Source: Novosphingobium sp. ERN07 | GTDB lineage: Bacteria > Pseudomonadota > Alphaproteobacteria > Sphingomonadales > Sphingomonadaceae | NCBI RefSeq assembly: GCF_012641335.1 | Contig: NZ_JABAID010000017.1 | Location: forward strand, 1-64,000 | Reading direction: 5' to 3' | DNA: 64,000 bases | Shown: positions 15,949-24,814 of the stretch, in pieces | How the letters are laid out: every line of letters starts with the position of its first letter | How positions within the stretch are numbered: position 1 is the stretch's first letter | Program-made: the position numbers and the translations under genes | The notes under the pieces: generated by a model | The model's input: the letters and a program-made list of their open reading frames with translations, nothing else | Database searches by the model: none | Told to the model about the DNA's origin: nothing

Positions 15949-17340
15949 ATGGCAGGAGTCGTCGTAGCGGCGCATCCCGATGCGAATGGAGCGGTCGAAC
16001 GGCAATGGCCGTCAAGCGGGTCGGCCTATTGGGCGCTTTTCGTGATTGTCCTAGCCACGTTCCTGACGTTCTTCGATGCGGTGACGTTCGGCATGCTGGC
16101 CGAGCGGATCAAGCGCGATTTTGGGCTGACTGATTCGCAGCTTGGATTCCTTGCCGGACCTGCCAGCATCATCTGCTATTTCTTCGTTGGCATTCCTCTC
16201 GCGCGGCTGGCTGACATCTATCCGCGCAAATATGTGCTGGCGGGCGGTACGGCGCTGGTGGGCGTCATCATCTCGCTAGGCGGGCTGGCGCAAAGCTTCG
16301 GGCAGTTCGTCGGCAGCCGTGTGTTTCTGGCGGCGGGCGGGTCGGCTCATGCGCCATCGTCCTATTCGTTGCTGGCCGACGCCTTTCCGCCCAGAAAGCT
16401 GACGCGCGCATTTGCCTTGCTTCAGTTCGGCTTCATCGGCGGAACCACGCTGGGGCCGCTGATCGGCGGGATGCTGGTCATGGCGACCGCAAGCTGGGGC
16501 GCGACGCAGCTGGGACCGCTGACGATTTTTGGGTGGCAATGGATTTTGATCATCATGGGCCTACCCTCGCTGCTCGTGGCGCTGATGTTTTTGACCGTGA
16601 AGGAGCCAGCCCGGATGGCGCCAGTGGCCGATGCGCCGCAGGTTGCTACCGGGGGTGGCTTCTGGCGCAGCGTGGCCACGTTCATGGGGCTTGATGCGTT
16701 CCGCGCCATCAATGCCAAGCCGCGCGTGTACTATCCGCTGTTTGGCGCCTTGGCGCTGAGCGCGGTGGAAACGTTCGGTCTGCAGTTCTGGCGCGTGCCG
16801 TTCATGATCCGCACCTTCGGCTGGAACGAAGGACAGATCGGTGCCGCGCTGGGAGCGACGATCCTTGTCGCCTCGCTTTCCGGGCTGCTGCTCGGCGGGA
16901 TCTTCGTAGAGTGGCTGGCCAAGCGGTACAAGGATGCCAATGTTCGCGCCGCCACCTGTTGCGCCGCCGGGACGACGGTCTGCACCATCGCAGCCATTCT
17001 GATGCCGACGGCGTGGGGTTCGCTGATCCTGTTCGGCCTTTCCGGCATGTTCGGCATAGCAGGGGCAGTGCCGCAGAATGCGGCAGTGCAGCGCGTCGCA
17101 CCCAACGACATGCGCGGGCAGGTCACGGCCTTCTACCTGTTCATGTTCACCTTCTTCGGCGCGATGGGCAGCTATGTTGTGGGCAAGGTGCAGGACGTGG
17201 TGATCGGCGATCCGGCGCAACTGTGGAAGGCGCTGCTGCTCACCGCCAGCGTGCTGATGCCGCTGGCCACGTTCCTGATGTTCCGGGCGATCAAGCCCTA
17301 TCGCGAAGAAGTTGGGCGGCTGGAAGCGCTTGGCCGTTGA
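15949..17340 (+). CDS. MFS permease (transporter 1 of aromatic cluster)
   Basis: A 463-residue membrane protein with about 12 hydrophobic segments and the MFS motif A-like loop GIPLARLADIYPRKYV between helices 2 and 3. I start at the ATG at 15949 because a strong GGAGAGGAG site precedes it; the longer frame from 15907 is less likely. It is divergent from the SDR operon and shares its operator. Genes for an NTF2-like protein and ALDH follow in the same direction. Uptake of an aromatic acid or lignin dimer is inferred from context. Confidence 0.85.
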   Translation: MAGVVVAAHPDANGAVERQWPSSGSAYWALFVIVLATFLTFFDAVTFGMLAERIKRDFGLTDSQLGFLAGPASIICYFFVGIPLARLADIYPRKYVLAGGTALVGVIISLGGLAQSFGQFVGSRVFLAAGGSAHAPSSYSLLADAFPPRKLTRAFALLQFGFIGGTTLGPLIGGMLVMATASWGATQLGPLTIFGWQWILIIMGLPSLLVALMFLTVKEPARMAPVADAPQVATGGGFWRSVATFMGLDAFRAINAKPRVYYPLFGALALSAVETFGLQFWRVPFMIRTFGWNEGQIGAALGATILVASLSGLLLGGIFVEWLAKRYKDANVRAATCCAAGTTVCTIAAILMPTAWGSLILFGLSGMFGIAGAVPQNAAVQRVAPNDMRGQVTAFYLFMFTFFGAMGSYVVGKVQDVVIGDPAQLWKALLLTASVLMPLATFLMFRAIKPYREEVGRLEALGR

Positions 17341-17362
17341 CAGCCTGCAACGGGTGCGTCAG

Positions 17363-17383
17363 ATTGTTAGTAACACAAACTAA
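17363..17383. promoter_or_regulatory. Partial operator upstream of the NTF2-like gene
   Basis: ATTGTTAG (17363-17370) matches the complement of the right half-site of the two 21-bp operators. The overlapping TTAGT-N7-ACTAA inverted repeat (17367-17383) is an alternative site. It lies 17 bases before the GTG start of the next gene. It may be a weaker site for the same regulator; the second half-site is poor. Confidence 0.35.
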
Positions 17384-17400
17384 ATCAATGGGAGCCGGAT

Positions 17401-18141
17401 GTGTCCGACGATAACCAGATTGCCACGCTCGAAGCGCGACTGAACGACCTTGAAACGCGCCTGACCGTCCGTGAGGACGAGCTGGACATCCGCAAGCTGC
17501 AGCACCTCTACGGCTACCTGATTGACAAGTGCATGTATAACGAGACGGTCGATCTTTGGACCGACGATGGTGAAGTGCGCTTCTTCGGTGGGGTGTGGAA
17601 GGGCAAGGAAGGCGTCCGCCGCCTCTATGTCGAACGCTTCCAGAAGCGCTTCACGTATGGCAACAATGGCCCGATTGATGGCTTCCTGCTGGATCACCCG
17701 CAGTTGCAGGACATCATCAACATCCAGCCCGATGGCGTGACCGCGCTGGGGCGTGCGCGTTCGATGATGCAGGCCGGACGGCACAAGGACTATGAAGGCG
17801 ATGCCCCGCATTTGAAAGCGCGCCAGTGGTGGGAAGGCGGCATCTACGAGAATACCTACAAGAAGGTGGATGGCGTGTGGCGGATGCACATCCTGAACTA
17901 CATGCCGATCTGGCACGCCGACTTCGAAAATGGCTGGGCCAACACGCCGAAGGAATATGTACCATTCCCCAAGGTCACCTATCCTGAAGACCCCACCGGC
18001 CCGGACGAGCTAATTGAAGGGCACTGGCTGTGGCCGACGCACAAGGTGAACGCTTTCCACATGAAGCATCCGGTGACCGGCAAAGAGATGATCCCCCAGC
18101 GTTGGCAGGGTGACATCGACCGCGAGAACGCGGCGAAGTAA
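17401..18141 (+). CDS. NTF2/SnoaL-like protein, possible diarylpropane lyase (LdpA/LsdE-like)
   Basis: A 246-residue protein with a coiled-coil-like N-terminus (1-30, leucine heptads) and an NTF2/SnoaL cone fold: IRKLQHLYGYLIDKC, VDLWTDDGEVRFFGGVWKG, GRARSMMQAGRH, WEGGIYENTYKKVDGVW, RMHILNYMPIWHADF. It starts at GTG 17401. From memory, LdpA (first called LsdE) of N. aromaticivorans is an NTF2-superfamily enzyme that removes formaldehyde from diguaiacylpropanediol to give lignostilbene, which a carotenoid-type dioxygenase cleaves. Finding such a fold in a cluster with that dioxygenase suggests this role. An isomerase or dehydratase function is possible instead. Confidence 0.6.
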   Translation: MSDDNQIATLEARLNDLETRLTVREDELDIRKLQHLYGYLIDKCMYNETVDLWTDDGEVRFFGGVWKGKEGVRRLYVERFQKRFTYGNNGPIDGFLLDHPQLQDIINIQPDGVTALGRARSMMQAGRHKDYEGDAPHLKARQWWEGGIYENTYKKVDGVWRMHILNYMPIWHADFENGWANTPKEYVPFPKVTYPEDPTGPDELIEGHWLWPTHKVNAFHMKHPVTGKEMIPQRWQGDIDRENAAK

Positions 18142-18203
18142 AGAGTTGCGGGCAGGGCGCCACACCCTCCCGGCGCCCTGCTCGCAAGCCTGATGGAACA
18201 AAC

Positions 18204-19634
18204 ATGACACAGTATCCCGCGCTCTACATGATCATCGACGGCGAACGGGTGAGCGGCGGCAGTCGTCGCACCCACGCAGTCGTCAATCCCGCCACCGGCG
18301 AGACTATCGGTGAATTGCCTCTGGCCGAAGCGGCCGACCTCGATCGCGCGCTTGAAGTGGCAGCAGAGGGCTTCCGTATCTGGCGGAACTCCACGCCGCA
18401 GCAGCGCGCCGCGGTGCTGCAGGGCGCGGCGCGGCTGATGCTGGAACGGCAGGAGGATCTGGCGCGCATTGCGGTTATGGAAGAGGGCAAGACCCTGCCC
18501 GAAGCGCGTATCGAAGTGATGATGAACGTCGGCCTGTTCAATTTCTACGCGGGCGAAGTCTTCCGCCTCTATGGCCGCACGCTGGTGCGCCCGGCGGGGC
18601 AGCGCAGCACGGTGACGCATGAACCGGTCGGCCCGGTCGCCGCTTTCGCACCGTGGAATTTCCCGCTCGGCAATCCGGGGCGCAAGCTGGGCGCGCCGAT
18701 TGCGGCGGGGTGCTCGGTGATCCTGAAGGCTGCTGAAGAGACACCTGCATCGGCCTTAGGTGTTCTTCAGTGCCTCTTGGACGCAGGTTTGCCCAAAGAA
18801 GTGGCGCAGGCGGTGTTCGGCGTGCCCGATGAAGTCAGCCGCCACCTGCTCGGCTCGCCCATCATCCGCAAGCTGTCGTTCACCGGTTCGACCGTGGTGG
18901 GCAAGCACCTGATGCGACTAGCGGCGGACAACATGCTGCGCACCACGATGGAACTGGGCGGCCACGGCCCGGTCATGGTGTTCGGCGATGCCGATATCGA
19001 CAAGGCGCTCGATACGATGGTGGCATCGAAGTTTCGCAACGCAGGGCAGGTTTGCGTCAGCCCCACGCGCTTCATCGTTGAAGAGGACGTGTTCGAGCGC
19101 TTCCGCGATGGCTTTGTCGAGCGGACATCCCGCATAAAGGTTGGCAACGGTCTGGAAGATGGCGTGCAGATGGGGCCGATGGCCAATGCGCGCCGTCCCG
19201 AAGCGATGGACCGCCTGATCGGCGATGCCAAGGCCCGCGGGGCCAGACTGCACACCGGGGGTGAGCGCGTCGGCAATGCCGGGTTCTTCTATGCGCCGTC
19301 CGTACTTTCTGAAGTGCCGCTGGATGCCGCGATCATGAACGAGGAGCCGTTTGGCCCGGTGGTGATGATCAATCCCTATGCGGGTGAAGAGGCGATGATC
19401 GCAGAAGCGAACCGTCTGCCCTATGGCCTTGCAGCCTATGCCTGGACCGATAGCGCCGCACGCCAGAAGCGCCTTGCGCGCGAGGTGGAAACCGGGATGC
19501 TGGGGCTGAACACCACCATGATCGGCGGTGCGGATTCCCCATTTGGCGGGGTGAAATGGTCGGGCCACGGGGCTGAGGACGGGCCGGAAGGCGTGATGGC
19601 CTGCCTTGTTGCCAAGGCGGTCCACGAAGGCTGA
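18204..19634 (+). CDS. NAD(P)-dependent aldehyde dehydrogenase
   Basis: A 476-residue ALDH-superfamily enzyme. It has the APWNFPLGNPGRK cofactor region, FTGSTVVGK, the general-base Glu in MELGGHGP, the catalytic Cys in NAGQVCVSPTRF and the closing EEPFGPVV. It resembles the succinate-semialdehyde/vanillin dehydrogenase branch. In this cluster an aromatic aldehyde such as vanillin, released by the stilbene-cleaving dioxygenase, is the likely substrate, giving vanillate. It follows the NTF2-like gene by about 60 bases and is probably cotranscribed. Confidence 0.88.
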   Translation: MTQYPALYMIIDGERVSGGSRRTHAVVNPATGETIGELPLAEAADLDRALEVAAEGFRIWRNSTPQQRAAVLQGAARLMLERQEDLARIAVMEEGKTLPEARIEVMMNVGLFNFYAGEVFRLYGRTLVRPAGQRSTVTHEPVGPVAAFAPWNFPLGNPGRKLGAPIAAGCSVILKAAEETPASALGVLQCLLDAGLPKEVAQAVFGVPDEVSRHLLGSPIIRKLSFTGSTVVGKHLMRLAADNMLRTTMELGGHGPVMVFGDADIDKALDTMVASKFRNAGQVCVSPTRFIVEEDVFERFRDGFVERTSRIKVGNGLEDGVQMGPMANARRPEAMDRLIGDAKARGARLHTGGERVGNAGFFYAPSVLSEVPLDAAIMNEEPFGPVVMINPYAGEEAMIAEANRLPYGLAAYAWTDSAARQKRLAREVETGMLGLNTTMIGGADSPFGGVKWSGHGAEDGPEGVMACLVAKAVHEG

Positions 19635-19735
19635 TGGCTGCGCATGATTATCGGGCTTCGACATGATCAGGAAATCATCGGGCAATGATGGGGCGATAGC
19701 CCGCCGGGGCAATCCAGCCTTGCCCGGAGTTTCCC

Positions 19736-20410
19736 ATGCGCCCGTCGCGTTTCCTGCTTGCGGTCGCCAGCCTGCTGCTATCGCTTCCTGCCCTTGCCGC
19801 GCAGGAGGACGAGCAGGTCTGGCTGGCGAACTTTTCGACCATCGAAGTGGGCAGCAAGGTTCTGCTGTTTTCGGATGTGCAGTTTCGGCTGACGGATGGC
19901 GCGGATCGGCTGGGGCAGGTGTTGGTGCGCCCGGCGGTCGGCTATCGCATCACGTCCAGCGACACGCTGTTCCTCGGCTACACCTATGTGCGCACAGAGC
20001 CTTTAAACGGCACACCCACCGACGAACATCGCATGTTTCAGCAGGCGCTGGTGCGGATCGCCGGAAAGCCGGGCAGGGCCACGGTCACCGGCCGCACCCG
20101 ATTGGAGCAGCGCTGGCTGGAAGGGCGGTCCGACATGGGCTGGCGCGTTCGGCAGATGGTGCGGCTGGATGCGCCGACCGGGGCGGGCGTGAATGCGATT
20201 GTCTGGGCCGAACCTTTCGTCAATCTCGATACGACGACATGGGGCCAGCGCCCAGGGTTCGACCAGTTGCGCGTGTTTGGTGGCGTGGGCGTGCCGCTGG
20301 CGCGCGGGATTGCCTTGGAGGCTGGATATTCCGGCCAGTACGTCAACCGGTTCAATGCGCCAGACCGCATGAATCACATCGGCAGCCTCGCGCTCACCAT
20401 CAGAAGGTGA
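19736..20410 (+). CDS. DUF2490 outer-membrane beta-barrel-like protein
   Basis: A 224-residue exported protein with a signal peptide (ending LPALAAQ) and alternating-residue strands typical of DUF2490 (VWLANFSTIEVGSKVLLFSD, YRITSSDTLFLGYTYVR, RTRLEQRWLE). It ends LALTIRR; an outer-membrane barrel is plausible. Function of the family is unknown. Between aldehyde dehydrogenase and ligW it may help substrate pass the outer membrane, or be an unrelated passenger. Confidence 0.75.
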   Translation: MRPSRFLLAVASLLLSLPALAAQEDEQVWLANFSTIEVGSKVLLFSDVQFRLTDGADRLGQVLVRPAVGYRITSSDTLFLGYTYVRTEPLNGTPTDEHRMFQQALVRIAGKPGRATVTGRTRLEQRWLEGRSDMGWRVRQMVRLDAPTGAGVNAIVWAEPFVNLDTTTWGQRPGFDQLRVFGGVGVPLARGIALEAGYSGQYVNRFNAPDRMNHIGSLALTIRR

Positions 20411-20447
20411 ACGGGTGCAGGCTGTCCTTCCGGGGAAGGAAGCCTGC

Positions 20448-21503
20448 ATGACACATGATCTGAAAACCGGCGGAGATCGCGGATATATGCGCATCGCCAC
20501 CGAAGAAGCTTTTGCCACGCAGGAGTTGATCGACGTCTACTTGCGCATGATCCGCGATGGCAGCGCGGACAAGGGCATGGTCTCGCTCTGGGGCTTTTAC
20601 GCCACATCGCCATCCGAACGCGCGATGCAGATCATGGAGCGACTGCTCGATCTGGGTGATCGCCGCTTGGCCGATATGGACGCTACGGGTATCGACAAGG
20701 CCATTCTTGCGCTTACCTCGCCCGGTGTTCAGCCCTTATTCGACGTTGAGGAGGCCAAGGGCATTGCAACCCGTGCCAACGACATGCTGGCACAGGCGTG
20801 CGAGAAGCACCCGAACCGCTTCATCGGCATGGGAGCGGTCGCACCGCAGGATCCCGAATGGTCGGCGCAGGAAATCCGGCGTGGGGCGATGGAACTGGGC
20901 TTCAAGGGCATTCAGATCAATAGCCACACGCAAGGGCGCTATCTGGACGAAGAGTTCTACGATCCGATCTTCCGCGCGCTCGTCGATATGGACCAGCCGC
21001 TTTACATCCATCCGGCAACGCCGCCGGATTCAATGATCGCGCCGATGCTCGAAGCCGGGCTGGACGGGGCTATCTTCGGCTTTGGCGTGGAAACCGGGAT
21101 GCACCTGCTGCGCCTGATCACCATCGGCATTTTCGACAAGTATCCAAGCCTGCAGATCATGGTCGGCCACATGGGCGAAGCGCTGCCGTACTGGCTCTAT
21201 CGCCTCGATTACATGCATCAGGCGGGCGTGCGTTCGCAGCGCTATGAGCGGATGAAACCGCTGAAAAAGTCTATCGCCGGATACATGCAGTCGAACGTGT
21301 TGGTCACCAATTCCGGCATGGCGTGGGAACCGGCGATCAAGTTCTGCCAGCAGGTCATGGGCGAGGATCGCGTAATGTATGCGATGGACTATCCCTACCA
21401 GTATGTTGCGCAGGAAGTGGTCGATATGGATTCGATGGACATGAGCGCGGAAACCAAGAAGATGTTCTTCCAGACGAATGCGGAGAAGTGGTTCAAGCTT
21501 TGA
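20448..21503 (+). CDS. ligW: 5-carboxyvanillate decarboxylase
   Basis: A 351-residue amidohydrolase-superfamily decarboxylase converting 5-carboxyvanillate to vanillate in biphenyl-type lignin catabolism. The start at 20448 (MTHDLKTGG) is supported because it puts the metal ligands at Glu19 (IATEEAF), His188 (LYIHPAT) and Asp314 (YAMDYPYQY), the numbering I recall for N. aromaticivorans LigW; His241 is in VGHMGEALP. Overall the sequence reads as a near relative of that enzyme. The ligX/Y/Z genes that make 5-carboxyvanillate are not in this window. An MFS gene follows after 22 bases and is probably cotranscribed. Confidence 0.93.
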   Translation: MTHDLKTGGDRGYMRIATEEAFATQELIDVYLRMIRDGSADKGMVSLWGFYATSPSERAMQIMERLLDLGDRRLADMDATGIDKAILALTSPGVQPLFDVEEAKGIATRANDMLAQACEKHPNRFIGMGAVAPQDPEWSAQEIRRGAMELGFKGIQINSHTQGRYLDEEFYDPIFRALVDMDQPLYIHPATPPDSMIAPMLEAGLDGAIFGFGVETGMHLLRLITIGIFDKYPSLQIMVGHMGEALPYWLYRLDYMHQAGVRSQRYERMKPLKKSIAGYMQSNVLVTNSGMAWEPAIKFCQQVMGEDRVMYAMDYPYQYVAQEVVDMDSMDMSAETKKMFFQTNAEKWFKL

Positions 21504-21525
21504 GCCGCGCCGGGAGAGAAAAGCG

Positions 21526-23121
21526 ATGAATGACGGGCCGCGCCGCACGCTCGCACCGGGGGCCTGGTATGCGCTCGTCCTTGTCGCGCTGACCAATGCG
21601 ATGAGCCTGCTTGATCGGCAGATTTTGGCCATCCTTGCGCCTGCGATCAAGAAGGACTTGAACATTGGCGATGCGGAGATGGGGCTGCTCTATGGCACCG
21701 TTTTCGCGCTGTTCTATGCGCTGTTTTCGCTGCCCGTCGGGCGGCTTGCGGATGGCTGGATACGCACGCGGCTGTTGACCATCAGCTTACTGTTCTGGTC
21801 CGCCGCAACAGGCCTTGCAGGGTTTGCGTCCAGCTTCGCGATGCTCGCGCTTTCGCGCCTTGGCGTGGGCATTGGCGAGGCGGCCACGCAGCCTGCGGGG
21901 ACATCGCTGATCTATGATTTCTGGCCCAAACATCGGCGCGGCTTCGTGATGTCGGTAATGGCCTCGGCCATCGCGCTTGGCCTTGGTGGATCGCTCGTGC
22001 TGGGCGGTGTGGCGGCGGGATGGTGGGATAGCGCCCATGCGGCTGACACTGCGCCGTTGGGCCTGAAGGGCTGGCAGTTTGCGTTTCTCGTCGCCGCTGC
22101 GCCGGGCTTTGTTCTTGCCGCATTCCTGTGGACCTTGCGCGAACCCGTGCGCGGGCAGATGGACGGGATCGAAACACCGCGCGATCCGCACCCATTCCGG
22201 GCAAGCCTTGCGCTGCTCGGTTCGGTTACCCCCGGTTTCCACTGGATCGGCATGAAGGGCCGGGGTGCCAGCGGTCCGATGGTCCGCGGCAACCTGATGG
22301 CCTTGGTTGCCATCGTTATCGTTGCTTTCGCGCTGACGCGGATCAGTAATGCGATCAGCCCAAAGCCGCCGATGATGCTGGGCGGGGTTGTTATCAATCC
22401 GCACGCATTGCAGTGGAGCGTGATCGGCCTTGGCGTTTTTGTAATCGTCAACCTGATGCAGGGCATGAAACTGGGCGATGCGCAAGCCTTCCGGGTTATT
22501 TCCCGTTCGCCCACGGTGATGATGTGCATTGCCGTGGGTACACTGCAATCGGTGCTGAACTACGGGATGATGGCGTTCAATCCTAGCTTCCTGATCCGCA
22601 GCTATGGTCTTTCGATGCAGGAAACTGCGTTGCAATTCGGGTTGCTTTCGGCAGCGATGGGCATCGCCGGTCCGCTGGTGTGGGGGCCGCTTTCGGACTG
22701 GTTGAACCAGCGGTTTCCCGGCGGCGGCAGGGCATGGGTGGCGCTGTTCGCGATGGCGGTTTCGCCGGTCCTGTCGTTCTGGGTCTATTTCGCCGCCGAT
22801 CCGGGCAGTTTCTATGCCCGGTTCCTGATCTACAGCTTCATCCTGACCGGCTGGATGCCGCCGCTCTATGCGATCATGTACGATCAGGTCTTGCCCCGGA
22901 TGCGCGGGCTTACAGCCAGCCTCTACCTGCTGGTGATGACGATCCTCGGCATGGGCATCGGGCCATACGTGGTGGGGCTGCTGTCCGATGCGACCGGCAG
23001 TCTGCGCACGGCGATGCTTTCGATCAATGTCGTGGCAATCCCCATCGCGGTGCTGATGGTGCTGATTGCGCGCCGGGCGGAGCGCGATGAGGCGGGATTG
23101 CTGGAGCGGGCTGCGGGATAA
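21526..23121 (+). CDS. MFS permease (transporter 2 of aromatic cluster)
   Basis: A 531-residue MFS protein, long for the family, with about 12 membrane segments. Features include LLDRQILAILAPAIKKDLN in helix 1, SLPVGRLADGWIRTR in the motif A loop, and a long mid-protein loop region (about 200-290). The ATG at 21526 follows GGGAGAGAA. Its position right after ligW suggests it imports the LigW pathway substrate or a related aromatic acid. This type resembles spinster-like MFS proteins rather than PcaK, so the substrate is uncertain. Confidence 0.85.
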   Translation: MNDGPRRTLAPGAWYALVLVALTNAMSLLDRQILAILAPAIKKDLNIGDAEMGLLYGTVFALFYALFSLPVGRLADGWIRTRLLTISLLFWSAATGLAGFASSFAMLALSRLGVGIGEAATQPAGTSLIYDFWPKHRRGFVMSVMASAIALGLGGSLVLGGVAAGWWDSAHAADTAPLGLKGWQFAFLVAAAPGFVLAAFLWTLREPVRGQMDGIETPRDPHPFRASLALLGSVTPGFHWIGMKGRGASGPMVRGNLMALVAIVIVAFALTRISNAISPKPPMMLGGVVINPHALQWSVIGLGVFVIVNLMQGMKLGDAQAFRVISRSPTVMMCIAVGTLQSVLNYGMMAFNPSFLIRSYGLSMQETALQFGLLSAAMGIAGPLVWGPLSDWLNQRFPGGGRAWVALFAMAVSPVLSFWVYFAADPGSFYARFLIYSFILTGWMPPLYAIMYDQVLPRMRGLTASLYLLVMTILGMGIGPYVVGLLSDATGSLRTAMLSINVVAIPIAVLMVLIARRAERDEAGLLERAAG

Positions 23122-23132
23122 AGGGGAATTCT

Positions 23133-23234
23133 CCCCCTCATCTTCAGAGGAGGGGGCCGGGGGGTGGTGCTGTTCCAACGCCGCCCTATCCTGAAACCCA
23201 CCACCCCCAACCCCCTCCTCTGAAGATGAGGGGG
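23133..23234. repeat. Long inverted repeat between convergent genes
   Basis: Arms at 23133-23168 and 23200-23234 are nearly perfectly complementary (35-36 bases, beginning CCCCCTCATCTTCAGAGGAG), with a 31-base loop. It lies between the convergent MFS and DUF3237 genes and would fold into a strong bidirectional terminator. The same CACCCCCAA-CCCCCTCCT core recurs at 39565-39584, so it appears to be a dispersed intergenic repeat. Confidence 0.8.
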
Positions 23235-23240
23235 CTAAGA

Positions 23241-23702
23241 TCAAGTCACCCGCCACACCCACAGCTTGATCCCAAGCGGGTAGCGCGCACCGGAGCAGAC
23301 GAAGATCGAGCGGTTCATCCAATCGTATTTGCCGACAGGCGCGATGAATTCTGGCACCGTGCGGAAATAGTACTCCGCAGGGTCCACGTCCTGCCCACTG
23401 GCAAGACGCTGCATCACATCGGGCGGACCGTGGCGCAGGCCGCGATTGCGGATCTGGATCACCACGCCGTCGTCGGTTTCAAGCGCATACATCGCATCGG
23501 CCACGGTTACGCCATCGGGCCGCGTTACCTGCCAATCTGCGGCGTTGCCGATCAGCTTGCCGCTGATGAGCGGCCCTTCCACGCGCCCACCACCAACGAT
23601 CGGAATGATCCGCCGTGTTCCGTCGAACGTTTCGCCAATTGCCACCGGCGGTTCCAGTTCGCCCGTTGCTTCGTAGACGAATTCAAGGCCCGGTTGGATC
23701 AT
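23241..23702 (-). CDS. DUF3237 protein
   Basis: A 153-residue DUF3237 protein (LEFVYEATGELEPPVAIGE; GTRRIIPIVGGGRVEGP; NRGLRHGPPDVMQRL; EYYFRTVPEF; WMNRSIFVCSGAR). The family is small, beta-rich and of unknown biochemical role, often beside aromatic and terpenoid degradation genes. Its start overlaps the stop of the alcohol dehydrogenase gene by four bases, so it is the third gene of a leftward operon headed by the stilbene dioxygenase. That tight coupling points to a job in the same pathway. Confidence 0.82.
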   Translation of the reverse strand: MIQPGLEFVYEATGELEPPVAIGETFDGTRRIIPIVGGGRVEGPLISGKLIGNAADWQVTRPDGVTVADAMYALETDDGVVIQIRNRGLRHGPPDVMQRLASGQDVDPAEYYFRTVPEFIAPVGKYDWMNRSIFVCSGARYPLGIKLWVWRVT

Positions 23703-24814
23703 GCCGCCAACACCTTGAGCACGGGTTTGATCACACGTCCGCTTTCGCTGGCTTCGAACGCTGAGTTGATATCTTCGAAGGCGAACATTTCGACGAGACG
23801 ATCAAATGGATAGCGTCCGGCAACGTGGTGTTCGATCAACTGGGGAATGAACACTTGCGGATCGCTGTCCCCTTCAAGAATGCCCATCACCCGCTTGCCG
23901 CCCCCCATCAGCGACGTTTCGTTGAAGTGGAGCATTGCGTCGGCGTCTGATGCGCCGACAAGGCCAAGGATGCCGCGAGGCGCGAGTTGGTTGAAGGCCA
24001 GCTCTATCAGCTTGCCGAGACCGGTGGTGTCAAAGGCGTAGTTGATGCCGGTCGGGCAAATGTCTTGCAGGGCCGCGGCCAGATCGGCATCGCCCTTGAT
24101 GGAGTGCGTTGCGCCAAGTTCGCGGGCCAGCGCCAGACGGTTTTCGTGCAGGTCGATGGCGATGATCGGGTCGGCGCCCGCAATGCGCCCGGCCATGATC
24201 GCGGACAGGCCGACAGCGCCTGCGCCGAAAACGACTAGCGAGCGCCCGGCTTTGACCGCCATCGAATTGAGCACTGCACCCGCGCCGGTCTGCAACCCGC
24301 AGCCGAGCGGGCCGAGCCTTTCGAGCGGGACATGGGCGGCGCTTGTCGGCACTTTCACCACGTTGCGTTCGCTTGCGATGGCATGGGTGGCGAACGAGGA
24401 TTGGCCGAAGAAGTGGCTATGCACCGGGCCTTGCGCCGTGCTGATAGCCACGCTGCCATCCGCGCGTGCGCTGGCAAAGTTGTAGGGGCCGAAGTTGTAG
24501 CAATAGGCCGGGGCGTGATCATCGCAATTGGGGCAGGCGCCGCAACTGGCGAAGGACAGCACCACGGCATCGCCGGGCGTGACGCCGGTGACGCCTTCGC
24601 CCACGGCCTCTACCACGCCCGAACCTTCGTGGCCGAGCACGACGGGGAGCGGAACCGGCAATTGCCGATCCCGCACCGCCATATCGGTGTGACAAACGCC
24701 TGCGCCGACGATGCGCACCAGCACTTCGCCCGCGCGCGGAGCGTCCAACTGGGCGTCCTCTATCGAGAAGTGCGTGCTGCCTTCGCGGCAAACGGCGGCG
24801 CGAATCTGGGTCAT
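23699..24814 (-). CDS. Zinc-dependent aryl-alcohol dehydrogenase
   Basis: A 371-residue medium-chain dehydrogenase. Catalytic-zinc ligands are Cys41 (AGVCHTD) and His62-Glu63 (GHEGSG). Structural-zinc cysteines are at 91, 94, 97 and 105 (CGACPNC, then YC), and the NAD site is FGAGAVGLSA. It resembles benzyl/aryl-alcohol dehydrogenases (XylB-like). It overlaps both neighbours by four bases. In context it may oxidise or reduce vanillyl- or coniferyl-type alcohols and aldehydes; the direction is not shown by sequence. Confidence 0.88.
   Translation of the reverse strand: MTQIRAAVCREGSTHFSIEDAQLDAPRAGEVLVRIVGAGVCHTDMAVRDRQLPVPLPVVLGHEGSGVVEAVGEGVTGVTPGDAVVLSFASCGACPNCDDHAPAYCYNFGPYNFASARADGSVAISTAQGPVHSHFFGQSSFATHAIASERNVVKVPTSAAHVPLERLGPLGCGLQTGAGAVLNSMAVKAGRSLVVFGAGAVGLSAIMAGRIAGADPIIAIDLHENRLALARELGATHSIKGDADLAAALQDICPTGINYAFDTTGLGKLIELAFNQLAPRGILGLVGASDADAMLHFNETSLMGGGKRVMGILEGDSDPQVFIPQLIEHHVAGRYPFDRLVEMFAFEDINSAFEASESGRVIKPVLKVLAA

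Noticed and set aside
17363..17383. A third full 21-bp operator
   Set aside because: Only one half-site matches; the second half differs at most positions, so it is listed as a partial site only.
17401..18141. Firm naming of the NTF2-like gene as ldpA
   Set aside because: The assignment depends on context and fold memory; catalytic residues could not be verified without an alignment.
21787..23322. A 511-codon open frame antisense to the second MFS gene
   Set aside because: Shadow frame: the sense strand encodes a typical MFS protein, and the antisense product is basic and low complexity.
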